DNA of 11,641 nt from Deltaproteobacteria bacterium RIFOXYA12_FULL_61_11 (GCA_001799195.1 MGSU01000108.1:1-11641), one strand, 5' to 3'; shown: positions 1 to 7,325, counted from the first letter of the stretch. Numbers and translations are program-made. The notes: generated from the sequence alone by a model not told the origin.

Positions 1-2
1 CT

Positions 3-1628
3 GCTCCTGCCGAAGAAGACATCACCTCGCTCAAGATTTCCCAAATCATCCCTTACGAGCGCAGCAACGCGCTCATCGTGATCGGCACCGAGCGAGGTAT
101 TGAGAGCCTCAAAGAACTGGTCAAGAGTCTCGACGTCGAGGACAGCGGCATGGGACCGCGCGGTAAGTTCCATGTCTACCGTCTCGAACACGCCAATGCC
201 GACGAACTCTCCCAGACCCTGCAGAGCTTGATCACCGGTACTGCTAGGACCAGCACTACCGCGGCCACGACCCAGGCCGGCCGCAAGACTACCCCGCCCA
301 AGCGTCAGAGCACCGCACAAACCAAACCCGGAGAAGAGGGGGAAGAATTCGAGGGCGAGGTCAAGATCATCTCCGACCCACCCACCAACTCCCTGGTCGT
401 CACGGCCTCTCCCAATGACTTCGCCACCATGCTCACCCTGATCAAGCAGCTCGACATCAAACGCCGCCAGGTCTTCGTCGAATCCCTGCTCATGGAGATC
501 ACCCTGACCGAGGGAACGGACCTGGGCTCGACCTATAACTTCATCACCGACCGGATCAACAAGAAGGCCACGGCCTTCGGCGGCCGTTCCGAGGAGAGCC
601 TCAACGCCCTCGCGCTGAGCCCGACCTCGCTGACCGGCCTGGCGTTGGGTTTCCGCACCAAGGAACAGTTGTCCATGCCCGCGGGTCTCGGCGGCGCCGA
701 GATCGACATTCCCCTGGTCTCGGCCTTGATCAGCGCTTCGGCCAACAGCTCGTTGGTCAACATCCTGTCCACTCCGCACATCCTGACCACGGACAACGAA
801 GAGGCCGAGATCGTGGTCGGATCCAAGGTCCCCTTCATCAGCGGTCGCTTCCAGGACAACAACAACAATCCCCAGTTCTCCTATTCTCGGGAGGACGTCG
901 GCATTACCCTGTCGCTCAAACCCTCGGTCAGCTCTACCAACTACGTCACCCTCAAGCTCAAGGTGAACATCAGCGAGGTCACCGCCCAATCCGAGGCCGG
1001 CATCACCACCTCGAACCGCGATGCCAAGACCGTGGTCGTGGTCAAGGACCAACAGACCGTGGTCCTCGGCGGCTTGATGAAGAACCAGCAGCGTCAGCAG
1101 ATCTACAAGATCCCCTTCCTCGGCGACATTCCCATACTCGGGTGGCTGTTCAAGAACGTCGAGAATATCAGGGAAAAAACCAACTTGTTGATATTTTTAA
1201 CACCCTACGTCATCAATGACACTACTCGCTTGAACGAGATCTTCTTCAGGAATCTCCAGAAGCGGCAACAGTTCCAAGAAGAGAACGACTTCGAGGACTC
1301 GGAAGAATTCAAGGACCTCAAGCGCCGTGGCGACGCCATGTTGCAGCGCGAAGAGGAAGATCGCAAGGAAGCCGAGCGCGAGGCCAAGGAACAGCAAGAA
1401 CTCGGCAAGCAACAGGAGTCCGGTCAGGCCACCACCCTCGGCAACGTTCCCTCCCGTTCGCGAGCGGTCCAGTCCGGGGAAGAAGCGGCCCCCGAGCCTG
1501 GCGAGCTCCCGGTGGAAGAGCCCCCGTCCGGCTCGGAAGAACCGACCTCGGCGGAAGAGCCCTCCTCGACCGAGCAACTACCGCCGCCGATACCGCTCGA
1601 CGAGGGCACGACCACACCCGAGGAATGA
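3..1628 (+). CDS. gspD: Type II secretion system secretin GspD, 5'-truncated by window edge
   Basis: This is the outer-membrane secretin through which folded substrates leave the periplasm. The frame is open from the first complete codon at base 3, so the true start lies upstream; the GTG at 78 is internal because the conserved N-domain text (PYERSNALIV) precedes it. In the 541 visible residues, the end of one periplasmic N domain (about 1-45) is followed by another (about 55-152), which is interrupted by a Thr/Lys/Gln/Glu-rich loop at about 79-117. The secretin core runs from about 153 to 404 and carries VPF (276-278), the conserved GGL (356-358), PFLGDIPILGWLFK (371-384) and a final FLTPYVI. 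The last 137 residues are a charged, probably helical stretch and then a Pro/Glu/Ser/Thr-rich tail. The signal peptide and N0 domain are not visible. It is the first gene seen in the operon and ends just before gspE. The family call is very secure. Confidence 0.96.
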   Translation, partial: APAEEDITSLKISQIIPYERSNALIVIGTERGIESLKELVKSLDVEDSGMGPRGKFHVYRLEHANADELSQTLQSLITGTARTSTTAATTQAGRKTTPPKRQSTAQTKPGEEGEEFEGEVKIISDPPTNSLVVTASPNDFATMLTLIKQLDIKRRQVFVESLLMEITLTEGTDLGSTYNFITDRINKKATAFGGRSEESLNALALSPTSLTGLALGFRTKEQLSMPAGLGGAEIDIPLVSALISASANSSLVNILSTPHILTTDNEEAEIVVGSKVPFISGRFQDNNNNPQFSYSREDVGITLSLKPSVSSTNYVTLKLKVNISEVTAQSEAGITTSNRDAKTVVVVKDQQTVVLGGLMKNQQRQQIYKIPFLGDIPILGWLFKNVENIREKTNLLIFLTPYVINDTTRLNEIFFRNLQKRQQFQEENDFEDSEEFKDLKRRGDAMLQREEEDRKEAEREAKEQQELGKQQESGQATTLGNVPSRSRAVQSGEEAAPEPGELPVEEPPSGSEEPTSAEEPSSTEQLPPPIPLDEGTTTPEE

Positions 1629-1648
1629 GCCCGGGCTCGCAGGGAGAC

Positions 1649-1653
1649 AGGAG
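1649..1653 (+). promoter_or_regulatory. Ribosome binding site deciding the gspE start
   Basis: AGGAG lies four bases before the ATG at 1658, with another purine-rich AGGGAG at 1641-1646. The in-frame ATG at 1625, which overlaps the gspD stop, has only GAGGA directly against it. This favours the 1658 start. Confidence 0.6.
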
Positions 1654-1657
1654 TATC

Positions 1658-3484
1658 ATGGAACGAAGCAATCGCGCCCAAGTCGAATTGGCCGTCGACG
1701 AACTGTTGGGCGATCTCTCGGGGATCACCACCGACCGCTTCGCCTCGCTGCTGGGAGAACAGTACGGCGAGACCGCCAGACCTGCCAACCTCGGCGAAAT
1801 CCTGCTCATCACCGGCAAGGTCACGGCCGAACAACTCAACGAGGTCCTGGACATCCAGCAGAACCAGGAAGAGGGCAAGCGTGAACGCCTCGGACTGTTG
1901 TTGTTGCGCAAAAAGTATCTTACTGAAGAAGATATCTATACCGCCCTGTCGCTCCAACTCTCCATCCCGTTCTTCAAGGAACTCGACACCTCTCGGTTGA
2001 ATCTCGACCTAGTCAAGAAACTCCCCATCAACTTTGCAAAAAAATTCAAAATATTGCCACTCTGGGAACAGGACGGGGAACTGCTCGTGGCCGTGGACAA
2101 CCCGCTCGACCCCTCTCCACTCGAGGATCTGCGCATGCTCCTCGACCTGGAGGTCCGGCCGGTCCTCGCCATGTCGACCACCATCATCGACGCCATCAAC
2201 AAGATCTACGACCGGGTCACCAACACCGAACAGGTCATGGACCAACTCGATGGCGACGAGGTCGGGATCGACCTGGACGAGAGTCAGGACCTGATCGAAG
2301 CCGACGACGAGGCACCGATCATACGCTTGGTCAACACCATGATGTACCGGGCCGTGAAGGAAGGGGCCAGCGATATCCACATCGACCCCTTCGAGAAGGA
2401 GAGTCGCGTACGCTTCCGCATCGACGGTGTGCTCCACGAGGTCCTCCAACCTCCCAAGCGCTATCACAACAGCTTGGCCTCGCGCATCAAGATCATGGCC
2501 AAGCTGAACATCGCCGAAAAACGCCTGCCCCAGGATGGCAGGATCAAGATCAAGATCGCTGGCAAGGACATCGATATCCGGCTCTCGACCCTGCCCACGC
2601 CCCACGGCGAACGCGTGGTCATGCGTCTTCTGGACAAGAGCAACGTGGTCCGCACCCTCGATCAGCTCGGTTTCGGCGACCATGTCCTCGTGAAATTGCG
2701 CGAGAACATCACCAAACCACATGGTGTCCTGATCGTCTGCGGCCCTACCGGCAGCGGCAAGACCACCAGTCTCTATGCCTGTCTCAACGCCATTTACTCC
2801 CCCGAGAAGAACATTCTCACCGTCGAGGACCCGGTGGAGTACCAGCTCGACGGCATCGGGCAGATCGCGGTCAACGCCAAGATCAACCTCACCTTCGCCA
2901 ACGTCCTGCGTTCCATCCTCCGGCAGGACCCCGACGTGATCATGATCGGCGAGATCCGCGATCCGGAGACGGCCGAGATCGCCATCCAGGCCTCCCTGAC
3001 CGGCCACTTCGTCTTCAGCACCGTCCACACCAATGACAGCTACGGTGTGGTCACGAGGCTCGTCGACATGGGAATCGAACCCTTCCTGATCGCCTCCTCG
3101 CTGGTCGGCGTCCTGGCCCAACGCCTGATCCGTACCCTCTGCCCGAACTGCAAACGCGAGTACGAACCGGACAACGCCGAGCTGGCCATTCTCAACATCA
3201 ACCGCAAAGACCTCATCGGCGGCAACCTCTGGAAGGCGGTAGGCTGTCCGCAGTGCCAGGGGCTCGGCTACAAAGGCCGCATGGGCATCCACGAGTTCCT
3301 GCCGATTGACGACGATCTACGCACCGTGATACTCAAGGGTAGCGATTCCGTGATCCTCAAGCGCGTCGCCGTGTCCCGAGGGATGAAAACCCTGCGCGAG
3401 GACGGAGCGATGAAGGTCGTCAAGGGTTTCTCCACCATCGAAGAAGTGCTCAAGGTCACCCAGGTGGACAGCACCATCGAATGA
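1658..3484 (+). CDS. gspE: Type II secretion ATPase GspE
   Basis: This is the cytoplasmic hexameric ATPase that powers pseudopilus assembly, docked on GspL. The chosen ATG gives 608 residues; an upstream in-frame ATG at 1625 overlapping the gspD stop (ATGA) would add 11 residues. The N-terminal domain (about 40-180) has two LG...Q helical motifs at 44-67 and 77-100, resembling MshEN/T2SSE_N domains. The catalytic half shows Walker A GPTGSGKTT (362-370), the Asp box around VEDPVEY (389-395), Walker B DVIMIGE (426-432) and the His box LTGHFVFSTVHTND (447-460). A tetracysteine metal-binding insertion, C495-X2-C498 and C530-X2-C533, is typical of GspE and PilB-type ATPases. All catalytic motifs look intact. 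PilB of type IV pili is the nearest alternative, but the surrounding gsp genes decide the matter. Confidence 0.97.
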   Translation: MERSNRAQVELAVDELLGDLSGITTDRFASLLGEQYGETARPANLGEILLITGKVTAEQLNEVLDIQQNQEEGKRERLGLLLLRKKYLTEEDIYTALSLQLSIPFFKELDTSRLNLDLVKKLPINFAKKFKILPLWEQDGELLVAVDNPLDPSPLEDLRMLLDLEVRPVLAMSTTIIDAINKIYDRVTNTEQVMDQLDGDEVGIDLDESQDLIEADDEAPIIRLVNTMMYRAVKEGASDIHIDPFEKESRVRFRIDGVLHEVLQPPKRYHNSLASRIKIMAKLNIAEKRLPQDGRIKIKIAGKDIDIRLSTLPTPHGERVVMRLLDKSNVVRTLDQLGFGDHVLVKLRENITKPHGVLIVCGPTGSGKTTSLYACLNAIYSPEKNILTVEDPVEYQLDGIGQIAVNAKINLTFANVLRSILRQDPDVIMIGEIRDPETAEIAIQASLTGHFVFSTVHTNDSYGVVTRLVDMGIEPFLIASSLVGVLAQRLIRTLCPNCKREYEPDNAELAILNINRKDLIGGNLWKAVGCPQCQGLGYKGRMGIHEFLPIDDDLRTVILKGSDSVILKRVAVSRGMKTLREDGAMKVVKGFSTIEEVLKVTQVDSTIE

Positions 3485-3519
3485 GTATCACGAGGAGCTG
3501 AGGGAGGGCTGTCCAGACC

Positions 3520-4749
3520 ATGCCGGTTTTCGCTTACAAGGGCCTGACCGCGGCGGGAAAATCGACAAGCGGGTTGATCGATGCCGATTCTCTGGCTTCG
3601 GCCAAGACCAAGCTGCGGAAGGACAACATCTTCCCGACCGAGCTCAGGGAAAGCAGTCAGGAAGCCCAGGGCCAGGGACTTAAAAGGGAGTTCCATTTCT
3701 CGTCGTTCCTGAACAAGGTCAAACCCAAAGAACTCTCCGACATGACCAGGTTGCTCGCCACCCTGGTCGGAGCCAATGTCCCCCTGGTTGAGAGCCTCTC
3801 CGCCATCGTCCTACAACTCGAGAACCCGCGGCTCAAGACCGTGGTCACCGCGCTCAAGGACAGCGTCAACGAGGGCAGCTCGCTGGGCCAAGCCATGGAG
3901 GCCCATCCCGACTGTTTTTCCAACCTGTTCGTGAACATGGTCAAAGCCGGCGAGGCCTCGGGTACCCTGGAACTCGTCCTCAACCAGTTGGCGGATTTCA
4001 CCGAGAAACAAGTCGCCCTCGCGAGCAAGGTCAAAAGTACCCTGGCCTACCCGGTGGTCATGCTGATCATTTCCCTGCTCGTCCTGGCCATCCTCTTCAT
4101 CTTCGTCATTCCGAAGATCACGGCCATTTACGCCGGAATGAAATCCGCGCTGCCCCTGCCCACGATGATCCTCCTGGGCGTGAGCAGTATCTTCGTCAAC
4201 TACTGGTGGGCGATGATCCTCCTGATCGCCGGCGCGGTCCACCTGTTCCGCCGTTGGGTGCAAAAGCCCAAGGGCCGCCGTACCTTCGACGCCTTCAAGC
4301 TCAAACTCCCGGTCTTCGGCAAGGTCTTCCGCCTCGTCGCGCTCTCCCGCTTCACGGGCACCTTGGCCACCTTGCTCAACGGTGGCGTACCCTTGCTGCA
4401 AGCCCTGCACATCGTGCGTAACCTGCTCGACAACGTCATCCTCCGCGAGGCCGTTGAGCGGGCCAGCGAGGCCGTCTCCGAGGGAGCGAACCTGGCTGAT
4501 CCCCTGCGCGAGAGCGGCGAATTCCCGCCCGTCGTCGTCCAAATGATCGCCGTGGGCGAAAAGACTGGCCGTCTGGAAGAAATGCTCCAGAAGATCAGTC
4601 ATTCGTATGACCAACAGACCGACAGCACGATCTCGACGTTGACCTCGGTACTCGAGCCTCTCATGATCGTGTTCATGGGCGGCACGGTCGGTTTCGTGGT
4701 CATTTCGGTCCTGTTGCCTATCTTCAACCTCAACCAGATGGCGCATTGA
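3520..4749 (+). CDS. gspF: Type II secretion inner-membrane platform protein GspF
   Basis: This polytopic inner-membrane protein forms the centre of the assembly platform and is thought to couple GspE movement to pseudopilin insertion. The 409 residues match the family's usual length of about 400. The N-terminus MPVFAYKG is typical. Two homologous cytoplasmic helical domains (about 70-175 and 272-374) each carry the expected Gly-Glu motif: GEASG at 144-148 and GEKTG at 346-350. Hydrophobic segments lie at about 177-198, 213-243 (one or two passes) and 375-402. The start follows AGGGAGGG at 3501-3508, 35 bases after the gspE stop. PilC of type IV pili is a paralogue; the position between gspE and gspG settles the call. 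Confidence 0.96.
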   Translation: MPVFAYKGLTAAGKSTSGLIDADSLASAKTKLRKDNIFPTELRESSQEAQGQGLKREFHFSSFLNKVKPKELSDMTRLLATLVGANVPLVESLSAIVLQLENPRLKTVVTALKDSVNEGSSLGQAMEAHPDCFSNLFVNMVKAGEASGTLELVLNQLADFTEKQVALASKVKSTLAYPVVMLIISLLVLAILFIFVIPKITAIYAGMKSALPLPTMILLGVSSIFVNYWWAMILLIAGAVHLFRRWVQKPKGRRTFDAFKLKLPVFGKVFRLVALSRFTGTLATLLNGGVPLLQALHIVRNLLDNVILREAVERASEAVSEGANLADPLRESGEFPPVVVQMIAVGEKTGRLEEMLQKISHSYDQQTDSTISTLTSVLEPLMIVFMGGTVGFVVISVLLPIFNLNQMAH

Positions 4750-4761
4750 CCTACACCCAGG

Positions 4762-4767
4762 AAGGAG
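4762..4767 (+). promoter_or_regulatory. Strong ribosome binding site of gspG
   Basis: AAGGAG sits six bases before the gspG ATG, one of the best Shine-Dalgarno matches in the window. It suits the major pseudopilin, which is needed in more copies than the minor ones. Confidence 0.65.
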
Positions 4768-4773
4768 AAACCC

Positions 4774-5232
4774 ATGAGACGGACCCTACTCGCCACCCGC
4801 ACCGCCATGACCCTGATCGAATTGATGATCGTCATTGTAATCTTGGGACTGATCTCGGGCATCATCGGCGTCAAAGTCTTCCAGTCGCTCGACGAGGCCA
4901 AGCTGCAGACCGCCAAGACCCAGGTCCAATCCATCATCGGTGCGCTCAACCAGTACAAGCTCAAGTGCAACCTTTACCCCACCACCGAACAAGGCCTTTT
5001 GGCCCTGATCGAACCTCCCGGCTCGGGGAAAACCTGCAAACGGTACCCCGAGGGTGGTTTCCTGGACGGCAAGACGGTACCCATCGATCCCTGGGACAAC
5101 GAATACCAATTCACCAGTCCCGGTACCAACAACCCCAATGGCGTAGACGTATGGTCCATGGGTCCGGACATGGAGAACGGTACGGGCGACGACATCGGTA
5201 ACTGGACCAAGGCCGAGGAGAGCGCCGAGTGA
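4774..5232 (+). CDS. gspG: Major pseudopilin GspG
   Basis: This is the main subunit of the periplasmic pseudopilus. At 152 residues it has the usual length. A short basic leader (1-11) precedes a type III prepilin signal MTLIELMIVIVILGLISGI with glutamate at mature position +5 (E16). The residue before the predicted cleavage point is Ala11, where glycine is usual. The globular part has the GspG hallmarks YPTTEQGL (68-75), PIDPWDNEY (103-111) and a C-terminal VDVWSMGPD...DDIGNW region (124-144), which corresponds to the calcium-binding loop of the family. Two cysteines, C65 and C88, could form a disulfide. It starts 24 bases after gspF behind a strong ribosome binding site. The identification is secure. 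Confidence 0.96.
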   Translation: MRRTLLATRTAMTLIELMIVIVILGLISGIIGVKVFQSLDEAKLQTAKTQVQSIIGALNQYKLKCNLYPTTEQGLLALIEPPGSGKTCKRYPEGGFLDGKTVPIDPWDNEYQFTSPGTNNPNGVDVWSMGPDMENGTGDDIGNWTKAEESAE

Positions 5233-5266
5233 GCACTCTGCATTTTCTCGTCTCGGTCTGACCGCG

Positions 5267-5941
5267 ATGCGCCACCCCCTCCCGGTCCGCGCCTCTCACG
5301 GCTTCACCCTGATCGAGCTGATGGTCACCATCCTGGTGCTCGGTCTGCTCGCCGGGCTGGTCATGCCCCGGCTGTTGGAAATGAGTGAGTTCTACCTCGA
5401 CAAGGCGGCCCGCGAGTTGGCCGGGAACGTCCAGTACACCTTCAACCGGGCCGTGATGAAGAAACAGACCTATGTCCTGCAGTTCGATCTCGATGCCGGC
5501 ATCTACCGGCTCTTCGTCTGTGTGGACGAACCGCTGCTCATGACTGTCGAGGAAAAATCGGCCCTCGATTCCCCGAGCGCCTTCCCCGACAAGGCCCAAG
5601 AAGATGACCCGAACAAACTCGACCTGACCGTGAAGTTCGGGGACGTCGAGGACGAACTCAACATCCGCGGTGATTGCAGGCTCGACGACGAGACCGACGG
5701 CGCCGAATTCCACCTGCCGGAAACCGTTTCGTTCAAAGCCCTCAAGCTCCAACACCGCGAACAGCTCGTCGAGGGCGGCCGGGACGTGGCGGTCTTCTTC
5801 CCCAGCGGCTTCATGACCGCCCTGACGGTCTACCTCGTCGACGCGAACGAGGACGGTTCGACCATCGAGTTCAACCAGCTCACCGCCGCCTTCACCATCA
5901 AAGACGACCTCGAGGACCTCGATGGAGGCGAGCGGGAATGA
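5267..5941 (+). CDS. gspH: Minor pseudopilin GspH
   Basis: This is a 224-residue pseudopilin with leader MRHPLPVRASHG, predicted prepilin peptidase cleavage after Gly12 and Glu17 at mature +5, followed by one hydrophobic helix (about 13-34). The segment after it (ELAGNVQYTFNRAVMKKQTY) matches the GspH pattern of a conserved helix leading into a beta-rich domain. The acidic body (many Asp/Glu between about 90 and 150) has no clear sub-domain that I recognise. It is somewhat longer than common GspH proteins. The ATG at 5267 has no Shine-Dalgarno sequence before it; no ATG, GTG or TTG in frame lies between it and the gspG stop. The order G-H-I-J-K supports the name, although small pseudopilins diverge and the H label rests partly on position. 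Confidence 0.88.
   Translation: MRHPLPVRASHGFTLIELMVTILVLGLLAGLVMPRLLEMSEFYLDKAARELAGNVQYTFNRAVMKKQTYVLQFDLDAGIYRLFVCVDEPLLMTVEEKSALDSPSAFPDKAQEDDPNKLDLTVKFGDVEDELNIRGDCRLDDETDGAEFHLPETVSFKALKLQHREQLVEGGRDVAVFFPSGFMTALTVYLVDANEDGSTIEFNQLTAAFTIKDDLEDLDGGERE
5924..5928 (+). promoter_or_regulatory. Ribosome binding site of gspI inside gspH
   Basis: GGAGG inside the last codons of gspH lies nine bases before the ATG at 5938. It supports that start over the much longer upstream extension of the frame, which would overlap gspH. Confidence 0.6.
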
Positions 5942-6579
5942 TCCTCTCCACCCCTAGAAAAGCACCTCCACGAGAAGGTTTTTCCATCCTGGAGGTCTTC
6001 GTCGCCATGGCTATCCTGGCGATCAGCATGGTCGCCCTGCTCAGCAGCCAGACCCAGGCCATCCGGCTGCACGACTCTTCGCGGAACCTCTCCATTGCCA
6101 CAGGTCTCGCCAGACAAAAAATGGCGGAACTGGTACTCATGCTCAAGGGCAAATCCTTCGGAGAAATCCCGGAAGAGAAGAAGGGCGACTTCGGCGACAA
6201 AGAATTCACGGGCTACACCTGGGTCATGACCTTCAAAGAAGACGACGAATACGCCAAGCTCGGCGGCATGCTGGATTGCGCGAAAAGCATGGACAAGGTC
6301 AACGACGACTATTCTTCCATGATCTGCGGCCAGATCCAGAGCATGGGTCTCGACGGCAAGGCCATTGCCGAGACCTTGACCAAGGGCGTGCGCCGGTTGA
6401 CCCTGACCGTGACCTGGGACACCGGCTTCGATGACGGAGAACTCACTGTATGGACACACTATTTTGATGAGACCATGCAACTCCCCGGCGTTACCGGTGG
6501 TGGCGGCGGAGGTGGAGGAGGTAGCGAAGGGGCCGATCAATCGGGCAAGCCGAGCAAGCAGGGGGGGGATGAGGAATGA
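5938..6579 (+). CDS. gspI: Minor pseudopilin GspI with glycine-rich tail
   Basis: GspI is a minor pseudopilin expected at the pseudopilus tip with GspJ and GspK, where it helps start assembly. The chosen ATG overlaps the gspH stop as ATGA and gives 213 residues. The leader ends at Gly14, followed by FSILEVFVAMAILAISMVAL with Glu19 at mature +5, the classic GspI form. The following stretch (SIATGLARQKMAEL) is also typical. GspI is usually only about 120-130 residues; this one has an extended, Lys/Asp-rich middle and ends in nine consecutive glycines (187-195) and a hydrophilic Ser/Lys/Gln/Asp/Glu tail. The frame is open well upstream of 5938, but that part is gspH read out of frame. The stop overlaps the gspJ start. 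Confidence 0.92.
   Translation: MILSTPRKAPPREGFSILEVFVAMAILAISMVALLSSQTQAIRLHDSSRNLSIATGLARQKMAELVLMLKGKSFGEIPEEKKGDFGDKEFTGYTWVMTFKEDDEYAKLGGMLDCAKSMDKVNDDYSSMICGQIQSMGLDGKAIAETLTKGVRRLTLTVTWDTGFDDGELTVWTHYFDETMQLPGVTGGGGGGGGGSEGADQSGKPSKQGGDEE
6496..6522 (+). repeat. Nine consecutive glycine codons in gspI
   Basis: Nine GGN codons in a row, using GGT, GGC and GGA, encode Gly187-195 of GspI. The mixed codons suggest selection for a flexible glycine linker rather than recent slippage of one repeat unit. Confidence 0.85.
6561..6568 (+). repeat. Eight-G homopolymer at the gspI/gspJ junction
   Basis: Eight consecutive G bases encode the last glycines of GspI, eight bases before the gspJ ATG at 6576. 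It could contribute a G-rich ribosome-binding region for gspJ, and it is a possible slippage or sequencing-error site. Confidence 0.8.
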
Positions 6580-7325
6580 GGTCCTATCGCAACACCCCTC
6601 CTACGATCAGCACGACCGGCTTTACCCTGATCGAGGTGGTCATCGCCGTGGGTCTTCTGGCGATCATCTCCACCATGATCTTCCAGAGCCTCTCCCAGAC
6701 CTTCACCACAAGGGACATGCTCGATCGCAGCCAGACCAGTCTCCACGGTGCAAGGGTAGCAATCCAGAGGCTCTCCGACGACTTGGCCTCGACCTTCTTG
6801 TCTCCCTATAAGATCAAGGGTTACACCGACGAAAAACAACCGACCAGGTTCCTCGGCAAGGCCAAGGAACTGACCCTCACCTCGATGACCCACCTCCGCC
6901 TCTTCCGTAATGTCCGCGAGAGCGATCAGAGCGAACTCACCTACCTCCTCGAGGACGACCCGAAGGCAGGCCGACAGAACCTGGTGCGCAAGGAGTACAA
7001 ACGCATCGAGATCGAAAGAGCCGCCGACCAGGAACCGGTCTCCCTGGTCCTGGTCGAAGGCGTGCACGACTTCAAGCTGCGTTACTGCAACGGCGAGAAA
7101 GGCGAGTGGACCGAGGAGTGGGACACCACCAAGTCGGATTTCAAAGATAAACTTCCCCTGGCCGTGGAGGTCAGCATCGTGGTCAATCCCGACCCAGAGA
7201 ACGATAAACCCTTGGAGGACGACCTCTTCACCCTCAAGACCATAGCCTTCATCGAACGCCTGTTCGAGCAGGCTCGCAGCGGCAACCAGAAACTGACCGG
7301 GTGCAGCGATGAAAAGCTGTTCTGA
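6576..7325 (+). CDS. gspJ: Minor pseudopilin GspJ
   Basis: This is a 249-residue minor pseudopilin expected to form the tip complex with GspI and GspK. The leader ends at Gly15, followed by FTLIEVVIAVGLLAIISTMI, with Glu20 at mature +5. The next region (about 45-70, with ARVAIQRLSDDL) matches the GspJ pattern, in which a conserved helix precedes a beta-rich domain. The body includes LVEGVHDFKLRY (about 154-165), similar to the strand near the end of the GspJ/PulJ fold. The ATG overlaps the gspI stop (ATGA) and has GAGGA directly before it plus a G-run further upstream, so translation is probably coupled to gspI. The gene overlaps gspK by 17 bases. The length is slightly above the usual 200-240. 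Confidence 0.92.
   Translation: MRSYRNTPPTISTTGFTLIEVVIAVGLLAIISTMIFQSLSQTFTTRDMLDRSQTSLHGARVAIQRLSDDLASTFLSPYKIKGYTDEKQPTRFLGKAKELTLTSMTHLRLFRNVRESDQSELTYLLEDDPKAGRQNLVRKEYKRIEIERAADQEPVSLVLVEGVHDFKLRYCNGEKGEWTEEWDTTKSDFKDKLPLAVEVSIVVNPDPENDKPLEDDLFTLKTIAFIERLFEQARSGNQKLTGCSDEKLF

Noticed and set aside
1327-1884. Plus-strand frame overlapping the end of gspD and start of gspE
   Set aside because: Arg/Pro/Ser-rich out-of-frame reading of GC-rich DNA; both overlapped genes are well supported.
2034-2062. Possible internal promoter in the A-rich part of gspE
   Set aside because: A TTGCAA hexamer at 2034-2039 has no -10-like hexamer at 16-18 bases spacing.
2009-3292. Long minus-strand open frame (427 codons) opposite gspE
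   Set aside because: It is a shadow of GC-rich codon bias: it lies fully antisense to a gene with all catalytic motifs, and its product is Asp/Val/Gly/His-rich with no recognisable domain.
3811-4746. Minus-strand open frame (311 codons) opposite gspF
   Set aside because: Low-complexity Asp/Glu/Gln/His composition typical of the antisense of a membrane-protein gene; no family resemblance.
5674-5937. Upstream extension of gspI inside gspH
   Set aside because: The extension is Arg/Pro-rich out-of-frame gspH sequence; the prepilin leader, the ATGA overlap and GGAGG at 5924-5928 support the start at 5938.
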